Part shown: positions 26,938 to 34,474 of the stretch, piece by piece | How the letters are laid out: every line of letters starts with the position of its first letter | Position numbering within the stretch: position 1 is the stretch's first letter | Assembly (NCBI RefSeq): GCF_001517085.1 | Contig: NZ_LRAC01000129.1 | Coordinates: 1 to 64,000, forward strand | Reading direction: 5' to 3' | Length of the DNA: 64,000 bases | DNA from: Paenibacillus sp. DMB5 | GTDB lineage: Bacteria > Bacillota > Bacilli > Paenibacillales > Paenibacillaceae | Program-made: the position numbers and the translations under genes | Notes under the pieces: generated by a model | Told to the model about the DNA's origin: nothing | Databases searched by the model: none | The model's input: the letters and a program-made list of their open reading frames with translations, nothing else

Positions 26938-27046
26938 AAGCTGGCAATTTTCACACCCAGCTTCATATCCCCCATTAATCGAAGTATTCTTTTGATAACT
27001 CGCTGTACTTATTGAAGATAGTGGTGACCTCCGAATGCGGGGTAAA
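26938..27046 (-). pseudogene. Duplicated 3' end of the 102-codon gene
   Basis: The minus strand here encodes TPHSEVTTIFNKYSELSKEY, then FD and a stop at 26975, nearly the same as the C-terminus of the protein at 15133 (TPHSEIAAIFNKYTELSKDY). The following hairpin also matches the one at 15097. The 5' part of the gene is gone. This shows a segmental duplication inside the island followed by loss. Confidence 0.75.
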
Positions 27047-27065
27047 ACAATCATCCCTACCACAA

Positions 27066-27098
27066 ACAAAGGTGATCCCTCTTGGAGATCACCTTTGT
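27066..27098. terminator. Terminator-like hairpin
   Basis: ACAAAGGTGATC pairs perfectly with GATCACCTTTGT, with As on the left and Ts on the right, so either direction is possible. It lies between relics and is probably a leftover of a duplicated segment. Confidence 0.5.
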
Positions 27099-27171
27099 TC
27101 TTTAGTATTCAGCTTTACGGGGGCTAAGGTAATTCCCTTATCCATAATTAAAGTAAAGCGAATTTGGTCTC

Positions 27172-27260
27172 CTAGATCCGAGATAAAAGTTTTTGGTGTA
27201 GGTGTTCCCGATTATTTGTCAACACGGTATATTGACACTACCACTCAACATATGTCGAGT
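27172..27260 (+). pseudogene. Relic reading frame, copy 1 of an 80-bp direct repeat
   Basis: A short plus-strand frame contains SEIKVFGVGVPDYLSTRYID. Nearly the same bases occur at 28190-28311, where the frame goes on to CTVCGQPSRY, like the first zinc knuckle of an ISL3-type transposase. No start signal or complete gene is present. The family assignment is tentative. Confidence 0.45.
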
Positions 27261-27329
27261 AAGTATTATTGACAACAACTAAACGATGTAGCAGTATTCA
27301 CCGGTCTTCAGTTAATGAAAAAATAAGAA

Positions 27330-27348
27330 CCCAGAGATGTACTCTGGG
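27330..27348 (-). terminator. Intrinsic terminator of the stalk-domain gene
   Basis: CCCAGAG and CTCTGGG form a 7-bp stem with As on the left, 15 bp after the stop codon of the gene at 27363. Confidence 0.65.
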
Positions 27349-27362
27349 CTAGGCTAAAAAAA

Positions 27363-28079
27363 CTACTGGATAAACTTTGCATCGAGCAATCCGAAGTTAC
27401 TGGAATTGGTAAAACCATCATCTGTATCATAAAAAGTAATTTCTAGTTGCAAAACACCTGTTAAATCTACATCTATTTTAACTGGCTCAGTTACATAACT
27501 TGATATTTCTGTTTTAAATAATTCTTTACCATCTCCGACTATTTTCACTCCACCTATTTGTTCTTTCTTTGCTCTATTAGCCCAATAATTAGACGGTGCA
27601 ATAAATGCCTCAAACTTTTTATAATCCCCATTAAGTATATACTCATTTGTCAAACTGAAATAATTATAATTAGAAGTTGTTTCAATACCATGATAAAACT
27701 TTAATCCAGTATTTGTCGTAAATTCAGAAATGTTTTTTACTTTATTGCTGGCTGAACTGGATAATGTTTTCATGTCCTCCAGGTAAGTAATAGTTCCATT
27801 TCCTTGCTTTCCTACATAAATAGAAGAAGTTTTCCCGTCCCAACTTACATCTTCTCCTAATGATTCACTAACAAATCTCAGAGGAACATAAGTTGTCCCC
27901 TTGTAGATAAAGCCCTGCTTATCAGCATCTGGTTTCTTCTCTACACCATCAAAATAGTACTTTAGGTTCTGTACAACTACATCAATTTTTGCTGTATTTG
28001 CTGCAAATACAGCAGTACCTCCAAATAAAGTTGCACCAACAAGAACTCCCGCAATAAATTGTCCTGATTTTTTTAGCAT
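27363..28079 (-). CDS. Secreted stalk-domain protein
   Basis: This encodes 238 residues from the ATG at 28079 behind AGGGGA; an in-frame upstream ATG lacks a site. The signal peptide covers residues 1-27 (VLVGATLFGGTAVFAA). Residues of about 35-90 hold a copper-amine-oxidase N-terminal-like unit (TTYVPLRFVSESLGEDVSWD). The C-terminal 110 residues look like an NPCBM-type carbohydrate-binding sandwich (FYHGIETTSNYNYFSLTNEY ... VDVDLTG-like strands). This stalk/NPCBM pairing is common in Paenibacillus proteins that bind the wall or glycans. The gene is flanked by the two copies of the 80-bp direct repeat, suggesting acquisition or movement with that repeat. Confidence 0.7.
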   Translation of the reverse strand: MLKKSGQFIAGVLVGATLFGGTAVFAANTAKIDVVVQNLKYYFDGVEKKPDADKQGFIYKGTTYVPLRFVSESLGEDVSWDGKTSSIYVGKQGNGTITYLEDMKTLSSSASNKVKNISEFTTNTGLKFYHGIETTSNYNYFSLTNEYILNGDYKKFEAFIAPSNYWANRAKKEQIGGVKIVGDGKELFKTEISSYVTEPVKIDVDLTGVLQLEITFYDTDDGFTNSSNFGLLDAKFIQ

Positions 28080-28189
28080 CGGTAGCTTTCCCCTATCTTT
28101 TGTCATGGTTCATTTTTCCTAAATTGTATATTAAACTCATACCCACATTGTGTCCAGTTAAAAATTGGGACTAGAACTTTCTATTATAT

Positions 28190-28311
28190 CTAGATCCGAG
28201 ATAAAAGTTTTTGGTTTAGGTGTTCCCGATTATTTGTCAACACGGTATATTGACACTACACACTCAACATGCACCGTATGCGGGCAACCATCCCGTTATT
28301 AGAGCTTCTGT
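28190..28311 (+). pseudogene. Relic reading frame, copy 2 of the 80-bp direct repeat
   Basis: It encodes SEIKVFGLGVPDYLSTRYID and then THSTCTVCGQPSRY and a stop. The CxxC with a preceding Thr/His-rich strand is like the start of ISL3-family transposases. It is a fragment only. Together with copy 1 it flanks the stalk-domain gene. Confidence 0.45.
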
Positions 28312-28350
28312 TATAGTGGTGGGAAACCGCGTGGAATAAGGGCTTTTATG
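28312..28350. other. Left att-like sequence
   Basis: These 39 bases match positions 45634-45672 in reverse complement with about 30 of 39 identical and no gap, including GTGGTGGGAA. The right partner touches the stop codon of the rlmD-like gene. The arm-type repeat lies 47 bp to the right, mirroring the 49-bp spacing on the other end. The opposite orientation is unexplained. Confidence 0.45.
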
Positions 28351-28397
28351 TATGGCATGCTCTGTGGTAGCAGCTTTTAGGGCGGTTTAACATCAAG

Positions 28398-28418
28398 TTT
28401 CACATCAAATTCACATCA
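28398..28418. repeat. Left arm-type integrase repeat
   Basis: The 21-bp sequence containing TCACATCAAATTCACATCA is repeated exactly, in the same orientation, at 45564-45584 just after the integrase gene. The internal TCACATCA doublet is typical of integrase arm sites. It supports an element end here. Confidence 0.7.
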
Positions 28419-28528
28419 ATCATAATTATTACATTTCCAATTATAGACAAAATAATACATAGATAATAAAATAAAGAGGCAGAAATTACTAGACACACCT
28501 CAGCCGATGGGGCAATAGGAGGATAATA

Positions 28529-29623
28529 ATGTTTAATGAACGGCACTATGTACCTATTCTTAAATGGAAAAGAGGTGAGCAAGTTGCATTAGAAAAGCTC
28601 CCCCTTCCACTAAAGGCAGCCCTGACCCCATTAATTGAAATTGTCCCAGTTACCTATGACTACAAAAATGATTGTCCTAAAGAAACAATTGACGAGCATC
28701 TTTCAGATTTTGGACAGCAGTTATCTAAATCCTGGGGAACTGAAAAACCTGTATTTATTGACCTCGCTTATCTTGACGAATCTGAAACAATGCACGATGG
28801 AAGTCATCCTTTAGAGTTTCTATTCGAACAAGTACGCACCGAGGGCTTAAGAGGTATACCTGTTACAGGAAATGGAAGAGGCTTAGAATATCAAGAAAAT
28901 GTTAAAAAGTTGAACTCCATTGACAAAAATGGTGTTTGTATTCGTTTAGAGGATGAAGACTTTATTGGAACTGCTCAAATACTAGACGATCTACTTATTC
29001 AGCTAAATGTAATTGAAGAAGAAGTAGATATTATCATTGACCTCGGAAGCATCACTAAAGAAAATCAATCTTCTTCAGTTATCACCGCCACTGCTGTAAT
29101 CAACTCAATAAATACAATAAATAAATATAGAAGCCTAACCGTAGTAGGATCAGGCTTCCCACAAAATTTATCAACTCAAGTGTCCACCGGGACCACAGGA
29201 TCAGTGCCGAGATATGAATGGCTAGTTTGGAAGTCCATATATAAAATTAAAGATAAATTACTTAGAATCCCAACATTCGGAGATTATACGATTAATAGCC
29301 CTGATTTAATCGAGATGGATCCACGTAAAATGCAAATGGCTGCTGGAATTCGTTATACTTCAATAGATAATTATTATATATTTCGGGGTATTTCTATCAG
29401 AAAAGCCAATTCTGGTGGCTGGGGCCAAGCAAAAGCTTTATGCCAAGAGATTATAAAACACCCTTGTTACTGTGGGCCCACCTTTAGTTGGGGTGACGAG
29501 TATATTAATGATTGTGCCAAAGGTACCGCTTCAACCGGAACAGCAGAAACTTGGAGAAGAGTGGGAACTAATCACCATCTTACCTTCATAACTAATGAAC
29601 TCGCCAATTTTCCCTGGACTTGA
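28529..29623 (+). CDS. Beta family protein (phage/defence-associated)
   Basis: This encodes 364 residues with ATG after a perfect AGGAGG. The N-terminus YVPILKWKRGEQVALEKLP followed by PLIEIVPV matches the 'beta family protein' group often found on phages and mobile elements next to sce7725/sce7726-type genes. The sequence is soluble with alternating strands and helices. It may form a TIM-barrel-like fold, but I cannot show this. It converges on the sce7726-like gene, and the two 3' ends overlap by 32 bp. The position at the distal end of a satellite-like element, where accessory immunity genes typically sit, suggests an anti-phage role; this is inference. Confidence 0.7.
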   Translation: MFNERHYVPILKWKRGEQVALEKLPLPLKAALTPLIEIVPVTYDYKNDCPKETIDEHLSDFGQQLSKSWGTEKPVFIDLAYLDESETMHDGSHPLEFLFEQVRTEGLRGIPVTGNGRGLEYQENVKKLNSIDKNGVCIRLEDEDFIGTAQILDDLLIQLNVIEEEVDIIIDLGSITKENQSSSVITATAVINSINTINKYRSLTVVGSGFPQNLSTQVSTGTTGSVPRYEWLVWKSIYKIKDKLLRIPTFGDYTINSPDLIEMDPRKMQMAAGIRYTSIDNYYIFRGISIRKANSGGWGQAKALCQEIIKHPCYCGPTFSWGDEYINDCAKGTASTGTAETWRRVGTNHHLTFITNELANFPWT

Positions 29624-30164
29624 GAATTGCCCGAACCTCATCTTTTAATTCTATAATGGGAATATTTTCTGACAATACTCTCCATAAAATCTCTCGAGGT
29701 TTGCTAAGGTACCCCTTTTGCAAACCTTTTTTCTTTAGTAAATCAACAGCCTCATCTCTCCATAACAATTGAGCTAAAGAATATGCGTCAATTTTCCTGT
29801 TTTTTCTTGCTTTTCGAATATCAAATAACATCATACCGCCATCACAGTCCAGCTCAGCAATTTTTATTCCCCACCACTTTGGTATGATGTCATCTATCCC
29901 ATCAACAAATTTCGAGGCGGTCACAATAGTGACCGTATCAAACACTTTACTATATATTTCCGATTGTTTTGGAAGTCGCTCAAGTGTATCGCTCTCACTC
30001 TTTATTTCATAGCCATTCATAGATCCATTTATTACTGCAACATCAATACGTGCTTCGCCCTGGCATAATCCCAATTCATCTAATACAATTGTGTCCGGGT
30101 CACTGTGTTCATATTTCAAGAGAGTATGGAGGTGTGTTCTAATGTCAATATCACGTGTCTTCAT
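29592..30164 (-). CDS. sce7726 family protein, PD-(D/E)XK-like
   Basis: This encodes 190 residues. The ATG at 30164 follows GGAGGG. Near residues 35-60 the pattern ARIDVAVINGSMNGYEIKSE gives D...ExK, the core of the PD-(D/E)XK nuclease fold. The following LPKQSEIYSKVFDTVTIVTA matches the sce7726 family (Q in the helix, then a strand). The C-terminal half (KNRKIDAYSLAQLLWRDEAV) is helical. It overlaps the end of the beta-family gene tail to tail, so antisense regulation of one by the other is possible. A nuclease role in phage defence is plausible but not demonstrated. Confidence 0.75.
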   Translation of the reverse strand: MKTRDIDIRTHLHTLLKYEHSDPDTIVLDELGLCQGEARIDVAVINGSMNGYEIKSESDTLERLPKQSEIYSKVFDTVTIVTASKFVDGIDDIIPKWWGIKIAELDCDGGMMLFDIRKARKNRKIDAYSLAQLLWRDEAVDLLKKKGLQKGYLSKPREILWRVLSENIPIIELKDEVRAILKSRENWRVH

Positions 30165-30428
30165 TCCTACCCTCCCTTAAGCATAATTAACTCTGATCAT
30201 TTTAACACATCTTATCAATCAACAAAATATAGGTGATGTAAATTATTCTCAATTATAATACTATAATTTTTGAGACACAGATATCTGGCCGTTATCCCCA
30301 CATTCACTGGAGTCTGATCGTCAGACAATCTCGAACCCAGCCTTTAAGAATTGTTCCCCTTAGGGGTGACTACTTGTGATATTTCCCCTCTATCATCGGT
30401 GCCTCATCCGTCTTAGATGAAATAAAAA

Positions 30429-30452
30429 AGCCGACCTCTTTCGAGATCGAAC
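30429..30452 (-). terminator. Terminator after the 48-codon gene
   Basis: CGACCTC and GAGATCG pair with a TTTC loop and one wobble; the left A-run gives a T-run for minus-strand transcription. Confidence 0.55.
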
Positions 30453-30462
30453 CTTCAAACTC

Positions 30463-30609
30463 TTAGTCTTGTTCTACTTTGAATTCTACTACTCTTAGAT
30501 CAGGTTTTTCGTACTCGCCAAAATTTTTCATGAAAATGCGAACTTCCTCAATCTCACAGCCACTTTCTTCCACAAACTTAACGAGTGCTTTCTCTTCAAA
30601 TCGATTCAT
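30463..30609 (-). CDS. Small acidic protein (48 residues)
   Basis: The start at 30609 has GGAGGGTG at good spacing and the stop is followed by a terminator, which supports translation. The sequence MNRFEEKALVKFVEESGCEI continues as an amphipathic, acidic alpha/beta miniprotein. No family is recognised. Lying behind the phage-like block, it could be a small regulator or an anti-phage accessory protein. Confidence 0.6.
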   Translation of the reverse strand: MNRFEEKALVKFVEESGCEIEEVRIFMKNFGEYEKPDLRVVEFKVEQD

Positions 30610-30942
30610 ATTTCACCCTCCTTCCTGTGCGTTTTGGCATAATTTTACTACGCCTAGCCTGTTGTACGTGAGACATTTATCTAAGTTGCATAATAGGCCT
30701 GGAAAAAAGTGAGCCTTTCGCAATGGAGGCCACGTTGATTTTGAGACTTATGGCACTGTAAGTTATGTGGCTTGTTGTACGGCAGTACATTACAATAAAC
30801 ACGCAACATGTGCGTTCTTCCAAGCGTTTTAACCGCCTGTCCGCGCGTCCTTGTATGAACTGCCTCCGCCAAGTGGCTGAACAATCTTGTTCAGAAGTGC
30901 CGCGACCTTTTCCGGCCGTCAAGTGGATGAATTGTTAGAACC
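30610..30942. other. Interval with no supported gene
   Basis: Overlapping minus-strand frames at about 30680-30920 have no ribosome binding site and atypical composition. Short hairpins occur (for example AACATGTGCG near 30802), but nothing else is recognised. Confidence 0.45.
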
Positions 30943-31134
30943 TCATTCGTTTGCTCCTTTTTGAATGTATGGATACTTCTCATGGAAGAATGACACTGGA
31001 ATCTTTCCACGTTCCACCGAATACCCTTTAGCCTGCAGTTCAGCATTCATTAACTGAATTCTGTTCAGTGCTGTTCTGGAAGTTCCGAGGCATAGCATCT
31101 CCTGCACTTCTTTGGTCGTATAAAAGTGTTTCAT
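30943..31134 (-). CDS. Small HTH protein, paralog A
   Basis: This encodes 63 residues behind AGGAG. The sequence HFYTTKEVQEMLCLGTSRTA (residues 3-22) is a winged HTH start of the MerR/excisionase type, followed by LNRIQLMNAELQAKGYSVER and a basic wing. It is nearly identical to the protein at 32070. Such proteins are often excisionases or transcription regulators on phage-like elements. The duplicate suggests a tandem duplication of the local block. Confidence 0.7.
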   Translation of the reverse strand: MKHFYTTKEVQEMLCLGTSRTALNRIQLMNAELQAKGYSVERGKIPVSFFHEKYPYIQKGANE

Positions 31135-31282
31135 GGCCTGACTCCTTTCTGGGCGAGTATCAATTACTCATACTCCAGAAAACATCAACTTTTTAATCTT
31201 GCGGCGCTTGGCCTACATACCGCTCCAGAAGTTGTCTCCTACTTTCATTCGTTGGTTTGCTCGCGGCCACCTCTCATAGCGG

Positions 31283-31360
31283 TCTAACCTTCTAATTCAG
31301 AAGGTTAGAAAGTTCAGACATGGTGCATCGCCATGTTAGACACTCGGGCCTTCTGAATCG
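31283..31360. repeat. Cluster of small dyads
   Basis: CTAACCTTCT/AGAAGGTTAG, ACATGGTG/CGCCATGT and GGCCTTCTGA/GGAAGGTCC follow one another within 75 bp. They lie after the HTH gene ending at 31398 and before paralog A. They could be operators for the neighbouring HTH proteins or a structured leader. Confidence 0.45.
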
Positions 31361-31397
31361 GAAGGTCCGAAACCGCAATTCTCCGTTCTTAGACCTG

Positions 31398-31694
31398 TCA
31401 TCGCTCCGGACGATAGTTCCGCTCTTCCTCTTCTCTCATCCACCGGTTAAGGCTGGCCGAGCTGAACAAGTACCGAGGGTTCTTACTGCCTTCTGCACCT
31501 ACGGTCCGGTGCGGAATACGCTTCGCTTTACAGAGATTGCGGAGCGTGTAGTCACTCATGCTGAGGTATGTGCAAGCTTCAGAAAGGGTAAGTGTCTGAT
31601 TTGCCGAGAGCGAAAAACTTTCCATAATTCGCTTTTCTGCTTCTGCTACATGCACGGCTATGATGTCGGAGATTGCCTTTTCAAGTGCTGTCAT
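31398..31694 (-). CDS. HTH_17/excisionase-type DNA-binding protein
   Basis: This encodes 98 residues from the ATG at 31694, with CGAGG 8 nt before it. The C-terminal half holds an HTH of the excisionase/AlpA type: LTLSEACTYLSMSDYTLRNL followed by the wing CKAKRIPHRTV and a second anchor LNRWMREEEERNY. The N-terminal half is a helix that may dimerise. It belongs to the same family as the protein at 33527 and the broken copy at 32793. Confidence 0.7.
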   Translation of the reverse strand: MTALEKAISDIIAVHVAEAEKRIMESFSLSANQTLTLSEACTYLSMSDYTLRNLCKAKRIPHRTVGAEGSKNPRYLFSSASLNRWMREEEERNYRPER

Positions 31695-31843
31695 TCTTAA
31701 ACCTCGCTTTCTCATGTAGCACACAATTATCCGATTCCTAGTGCAGCCACGCTCCTAGGTTGACTCCCCAAAATTGGAGAGTGAGAATTCCTCACTGCAT
31801 TCAAGGTTTAGAATATCGCGCAGTACTTTGTCATGCTCCTTTC

Positions 31844-32002
31844 TCACACAAGCTTGTGGTTGATACCTGTATCCAATTTGGCAACGACCAATTTGCAGCG
31901 ATCTACTATATAAGGGATATCTTTAGGATTGTTGCTGATAACAACTCCATCGGCGTTAATAACGGTTTGGTTGACAATCCTCAGCTTGCCGCAGCTTTTC
32001 AA
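31844..32002 (-). CDS. Small phage-type protein (52 residues)
   Basis: A TTG start (32002) lies behind GAGGTGGGA. The sequence reads KSCGKLRIVNQTVINADGVV, then SNNPKDIPYIVDRCKLVVAK. Two Cys residues and a strand-rich pattern suggest a tiny compact fold. The composition is natural and there is no shadow gene on the other strand. The family is unknown, and the start codon makes it uncertain. Confidence 0.45.
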   Translation of the reverse strand: MKSCGKLRIVNQTVINADGVVISNNPKDIPYIVDRCKLVVAKLDTGINHKLV

Positions 32003-32069
32003 AGTTCCCACCTCATGACACTTCCACTTCTCTCTGAACTGTCGGTCTTTTTTGAACGATAGCTATAAA

Positions 32070-32252
32070 TCATCCCTTCCCGATATATGGGTATTTCTCA
32101 TGAAAGTAAGATACTGGGACCTTTCCGCGCTCCACCCAATACCCTTTTGCCTGCAGCTCAGCATTCATTGATTGGATTCTGTTAAGTGCTGTCCTGGAGG
32201 TTCCCAGGCATAACAATTCCTGAACTTCTTTGGTTGTATAAAAGTGATTCAT
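32070..32252 (-). CDS. Small HTH protein, paralog B
   Basis: This encodes 60 residues with GGAG before the ATG. It differs from paralog A (30943) at only a handful of positions; the DNA-recognition helix (VQELLCLGTSRTALNRIQ) is the same. It is probably a regulator or excisionase-like protein. It shows that the segment with HTH genes has been duplicated. Confidence 0.7.
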   Translation of the reverse strand: MNHFYTTKEVQELLCLGTSRTALNRIQSMNAELQAKGYWVERGKVPVSYFHEKYPYIGKG

Positions 32253-32283
32253 AGCCCATCTCCTTTCTGGGTCCTGTCACCAG

Positions 32284-32703
32284 GCTCTCTTCAAGCTCGC
32301 AGGCACTGAATCTCCTCCGGCTTGCGGATGACGGCTTGTCCCTTGCTGTCATAGCCCCCTGTGGCGGCCTCCAGCACTGGCTGCGCCGGTCAGCCCCGCC
32401 AGGCTGCCAACCTTGCCGTACAGGGTGACGGGCACGCCCCGCAACCTCGATCGCCGCTTTCTCGCGCAGCCGGCGCTGCGTCGTATACAGCAGCGCGCAG
32501 CCCTGCGACACGTACGATTCCTGGTCGTTATACGCCGCAGCGATCTCCTCCGGTCGCCTTAAGCTCCTCCTGCTTCATATGCTGCTGCACCCGACTCTGC
32601 ACAATGGTGAGCAGCGAATCCAGGCCGGCCAGAGCTTTCGACTGCACCGGCACTCCGATAACCAGCAGAACCGTCTTCGCAGCCACCATTCCCGGCAGAT
32701 GCT
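32284..32703 (-). pseudogene. Degenerate purE-purK relic
   Basis: Read on the minus strand, the first part encodes HLPGMVAAKTVLLVIGVPVQ and SKALAGLDSLLTIVQ, the core of PurE (N5-carboxyaminoimidazole mutase). After a deletion, a second part encodes SYVSQGCALLYTTQRRLREK, then VPVTLYGKVGSLAGL and, in another frame, ATGGYDSKGQAVIRKPEEI, which is the ATP-grasp part of PurK. Stops and frame changes make it dead. GC content is far above its surroundings. It is a scar of a chromosomal purine locus inside the element. Confidence 0.85.
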
Positions 32704-32792
32704 CTGCTTCTATAACTATTCCGCCACCTACTGGCTGCTACAACAGGCTTTACCGTCCCCGGTGTACAACTTGTGCTCCGTGATAAGATTAG

Positions 32793-33068
32793 TTATGAGG
32801 TGGTTCCTTTCTGTTCCCGCTTGGCTACCCACCGATCCAGCGCGATCTGTCTGAAGAACATTTGTTTACACTGCCTGAAATGCGGGAGACCCTCGGGGTT
32901 ACTCACACATTGGACGATTTAGGTGGATACCTTCAGATATGCAGCCGCTTCCCGGAGGCCAAAGATATTAGCCCGCAGCTGCCGCTGTATTTCAGGCTGG
33001 AGCTCGACCAATAACTCATTTCGAAGCTCTTGCTTGATGTCGGTACGGATAGCCTCAATTATATCCAC
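32793..33068 (-). pseudogene. HTH_17/excisionase-type gene with in-frame stop
   Basis: The frame from a GTG at 33068 reads DIIEAIRTDIKQELRNELLV, later GLREAAAYLKVST, then a TAA codon, and continues in the same frame as IVQCVSNPEGLPHFRQCKQM and IALDRWVAKREQKGTTS. It is a third member of the family at 31398 and 33527, inactivated by a nonsense codon in the middle of the HTH. The reading frame is otherwise intact. Confidence 0.75.
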
Positions 33069-33185
33069 CGTTTCTTAGGGCCTTGGAAATCTCGGGAAAG
33101 CGGCTCTTCCAGTCCAGACAGAAAAGCCGGAAACCCTCCCCCTATTAGTCCTATCAATACTAACATTCGCTAACAGCTTCGAGAA

Positions 33186-33356
33186 TCAGAGGCCACGATC
33201 TTCTTTTGGGCTGCAGAAATTGCAGGAACCGCCAGCAGCAGCATCTTCCTGTTTGAAAATCCCATTAACGATGATCCGCGCCCATATATCTACCAACCGC
33301 TGCGGCTCCGGATGCGGGATCAGCTTAATTGTCGTTGTGATTTCAGCTTTCTTCAT
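33186..33356 (-). CDS. Small phage-type protein (56 residues)
   Basis: MKKAEITTTIKLIPHPEPQR followed by LVDIWARIIV resembles small proteins found beside HTH genes on Firmicute prophages ('phage-related small protein' with a PHPEPxRLVDIW motif). The C-terminus has CNFC. The ribosome binding site is weak (GAGGTGAAG further upstream). The function is unknown. Confidence 0.5.
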   Translation of the reverse strand: MKKAEITTTIKLIPHPEPQRLVDIWARIIVNGIFKQEDAAAGGSCNFCSPKEDRGL

Positions 33357-33526
33357 TTGGCCTTACTTCACCTCACACAACACCAAATTAAACAGCTCAT
33401 ATTATGTAATATTGGCAAAACAGATAGATTTCAGACCTGATTTAATCACCCTGTGGGTGCTGACACCAGGACTGAAGCTTTCTGAAGAACAGGTTTTGAC
33501 AAGTTCTTTGCAGCAATATCGTGTTT

Positions 33527-33838
33527 TCAGCTATCAGGCACATCATAATTCAACCGCTCCTGCTCATCCATCCAGCGATCAAGCGAAGCCAGCCTGAAAC
33601 GCATCTGGGGCTTTCGCGATCCCGGAGCACCAACAGGAAACCACGGAATGCTCCTCGCCTTAGCCATTGCGTATAGTAGCGTCTTTGATATACCGATATA
33701 CTCTGCGGCTTCTTCGGCGGAGAGAGTCGCCCGCTTAATCCGATCCGCATATCTCTCGTTCATAATTTCCTGGGTAACCGGCAGTAGCTCAGCTATCATC
33801 CGATTCTTAACCTCATCAATAAACTCAGTTGTAGTCAT
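33527..33838 (-). CDS. HTH_17/excisionase-type DNA-binding protein
   Basis: This encodes 103 residues. The N-terminal helix region (EFIDEVKNRMIAELLPVTQE) is followed by an HTH (LSAEEAAEYIGISKTLLYAM) and a wing (GAPGSRKPQMRF) ending in LDRWMDEQERLN. It is the intact third paralog of the family. It may control the distal genes or the excision of the element. Confidence 0.7.
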   Translation of the reverse strand: MTTTEFIDEVKNRMIAELLPVTQEIMNERYADRIKRATLSAEEAAEYIGISKTLLYAMAKARSIPWFPVGAPGSRKPQMRFRLASLDRWMDEQERLNYDVPDS

Positions 33839-33902
33839 GGTATCAAGCCCCTTTATGGTTGAATGAAAAGAGCCCTCCGAAGAGGGCCCATCAGCTTACA
33901 TA

Positions 33903-34420
33903 TTATTTACTTTCCAGCTCTGCCTTTTGTTTCTCCAGGTCAACCAATTTCTGTTCAGCTTCGGCGAGCTGCTTTTTATACGAATCAAGCATTTGCTGAT
34001 TGTTCTCCTTGGCCTCTTCCGTCTTGGAGGCTGAGCGTTCAGCTCATAAAGTTGGATTGCTTCCTTGTATCGTTCGATTTTCTCTTGAGTTCTTGTAATA
34101 ACAGTCGTTACATCCTCAAGAGTTCGAGGCTTATCCAAATTCTCGCTGGTTGTTTTCATCGTGTCTTTTACCTCCGATTTCAAAATGATCTTCTTCCCAT
34201 CAACCGATACAGAGTAACCGGCAGCCTCGCCGATCACCCGGACCGGTGCATAGCTCTTTCCGTCAACGATTATAGCTGTGTCCAGCTGCTGGCCATCTAC
34301 AATAACCGGCGCTTCTCCTTGGATAGCCTTTCCGACAAGGCTCTTAATATCATCTGCAAAGGCCGTGGTAGAAACAGTGAAAATAGCTCCGACAAGGAAT
34401 CCGAAAATGTATTTTTTCAA
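33903..34420 (-). pseudogene. Stalk-domain/coiled-coil protein, frameshifted
   Basis: The most likely start is the TTG at 34420 behind AAGGGGA. It begins with a signal peptide (KKYIFGFLVGAIFTVSTTAF), then a stalk-type domain (VIVDGQQLDTAIIVDGKSYA, VRVIGEAAGYSVSVDG). After LYELNAQ, near 34030, the coiled-coil tail ASKTEEAKENNQQMLDSYKK, then AEAEQKLVDLEKQKAELES, lies in another frame; restoring a C in GAGGCCTGAGC joins them. If this is a sequence error, the protein is complete and about 170 residues. It is probably tail-associated or surface-exposed. Confidence 0.65.
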
Positions 34421-34474
34421 AGCAATCCCCTTCTCATCCAATTTTCACCAATATACCACAGCATCAGCAATCCG

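Larger units (their letters stand above)
26238..27362. other. Gene-poor interval with repeats and relics
   Basis: About 1.1 kb. It includes the 127-bp tandem repeats (26290-26600), the terminator at 26723, the duplicated gene end at 26938-27046, a hairpin at 27066 and the first copy of the 80-bp direct repeat (27172). A possible small frame near 26770-26860 (minus) is too short to support. Confidence 0.5.
28080..28528. other. Boundary interval between the two islands
   Basis: This holds the second 80-bp repeat (28190-28311), the left att-like sequence (28312-28350), the left arm-type repeat (28398-28418) and the promoter region of the beta-family gene. The left end of the satellite-like element is placed here. 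Confidence 0.55.

Noticed and set aside
1..28300. Typing of the left island as an integrative conjugative element
   Set aside because: Suggested by membrane and surface proteins, but no relaxase, VirB4-like ATPase, coupling protein or integrase was found in this part.
30677..30922. Overlapping minus-strand frames of 67-81 codons
   Set aside because: No start signals and frames rich in Arg/Cys/Thr as in random translation.
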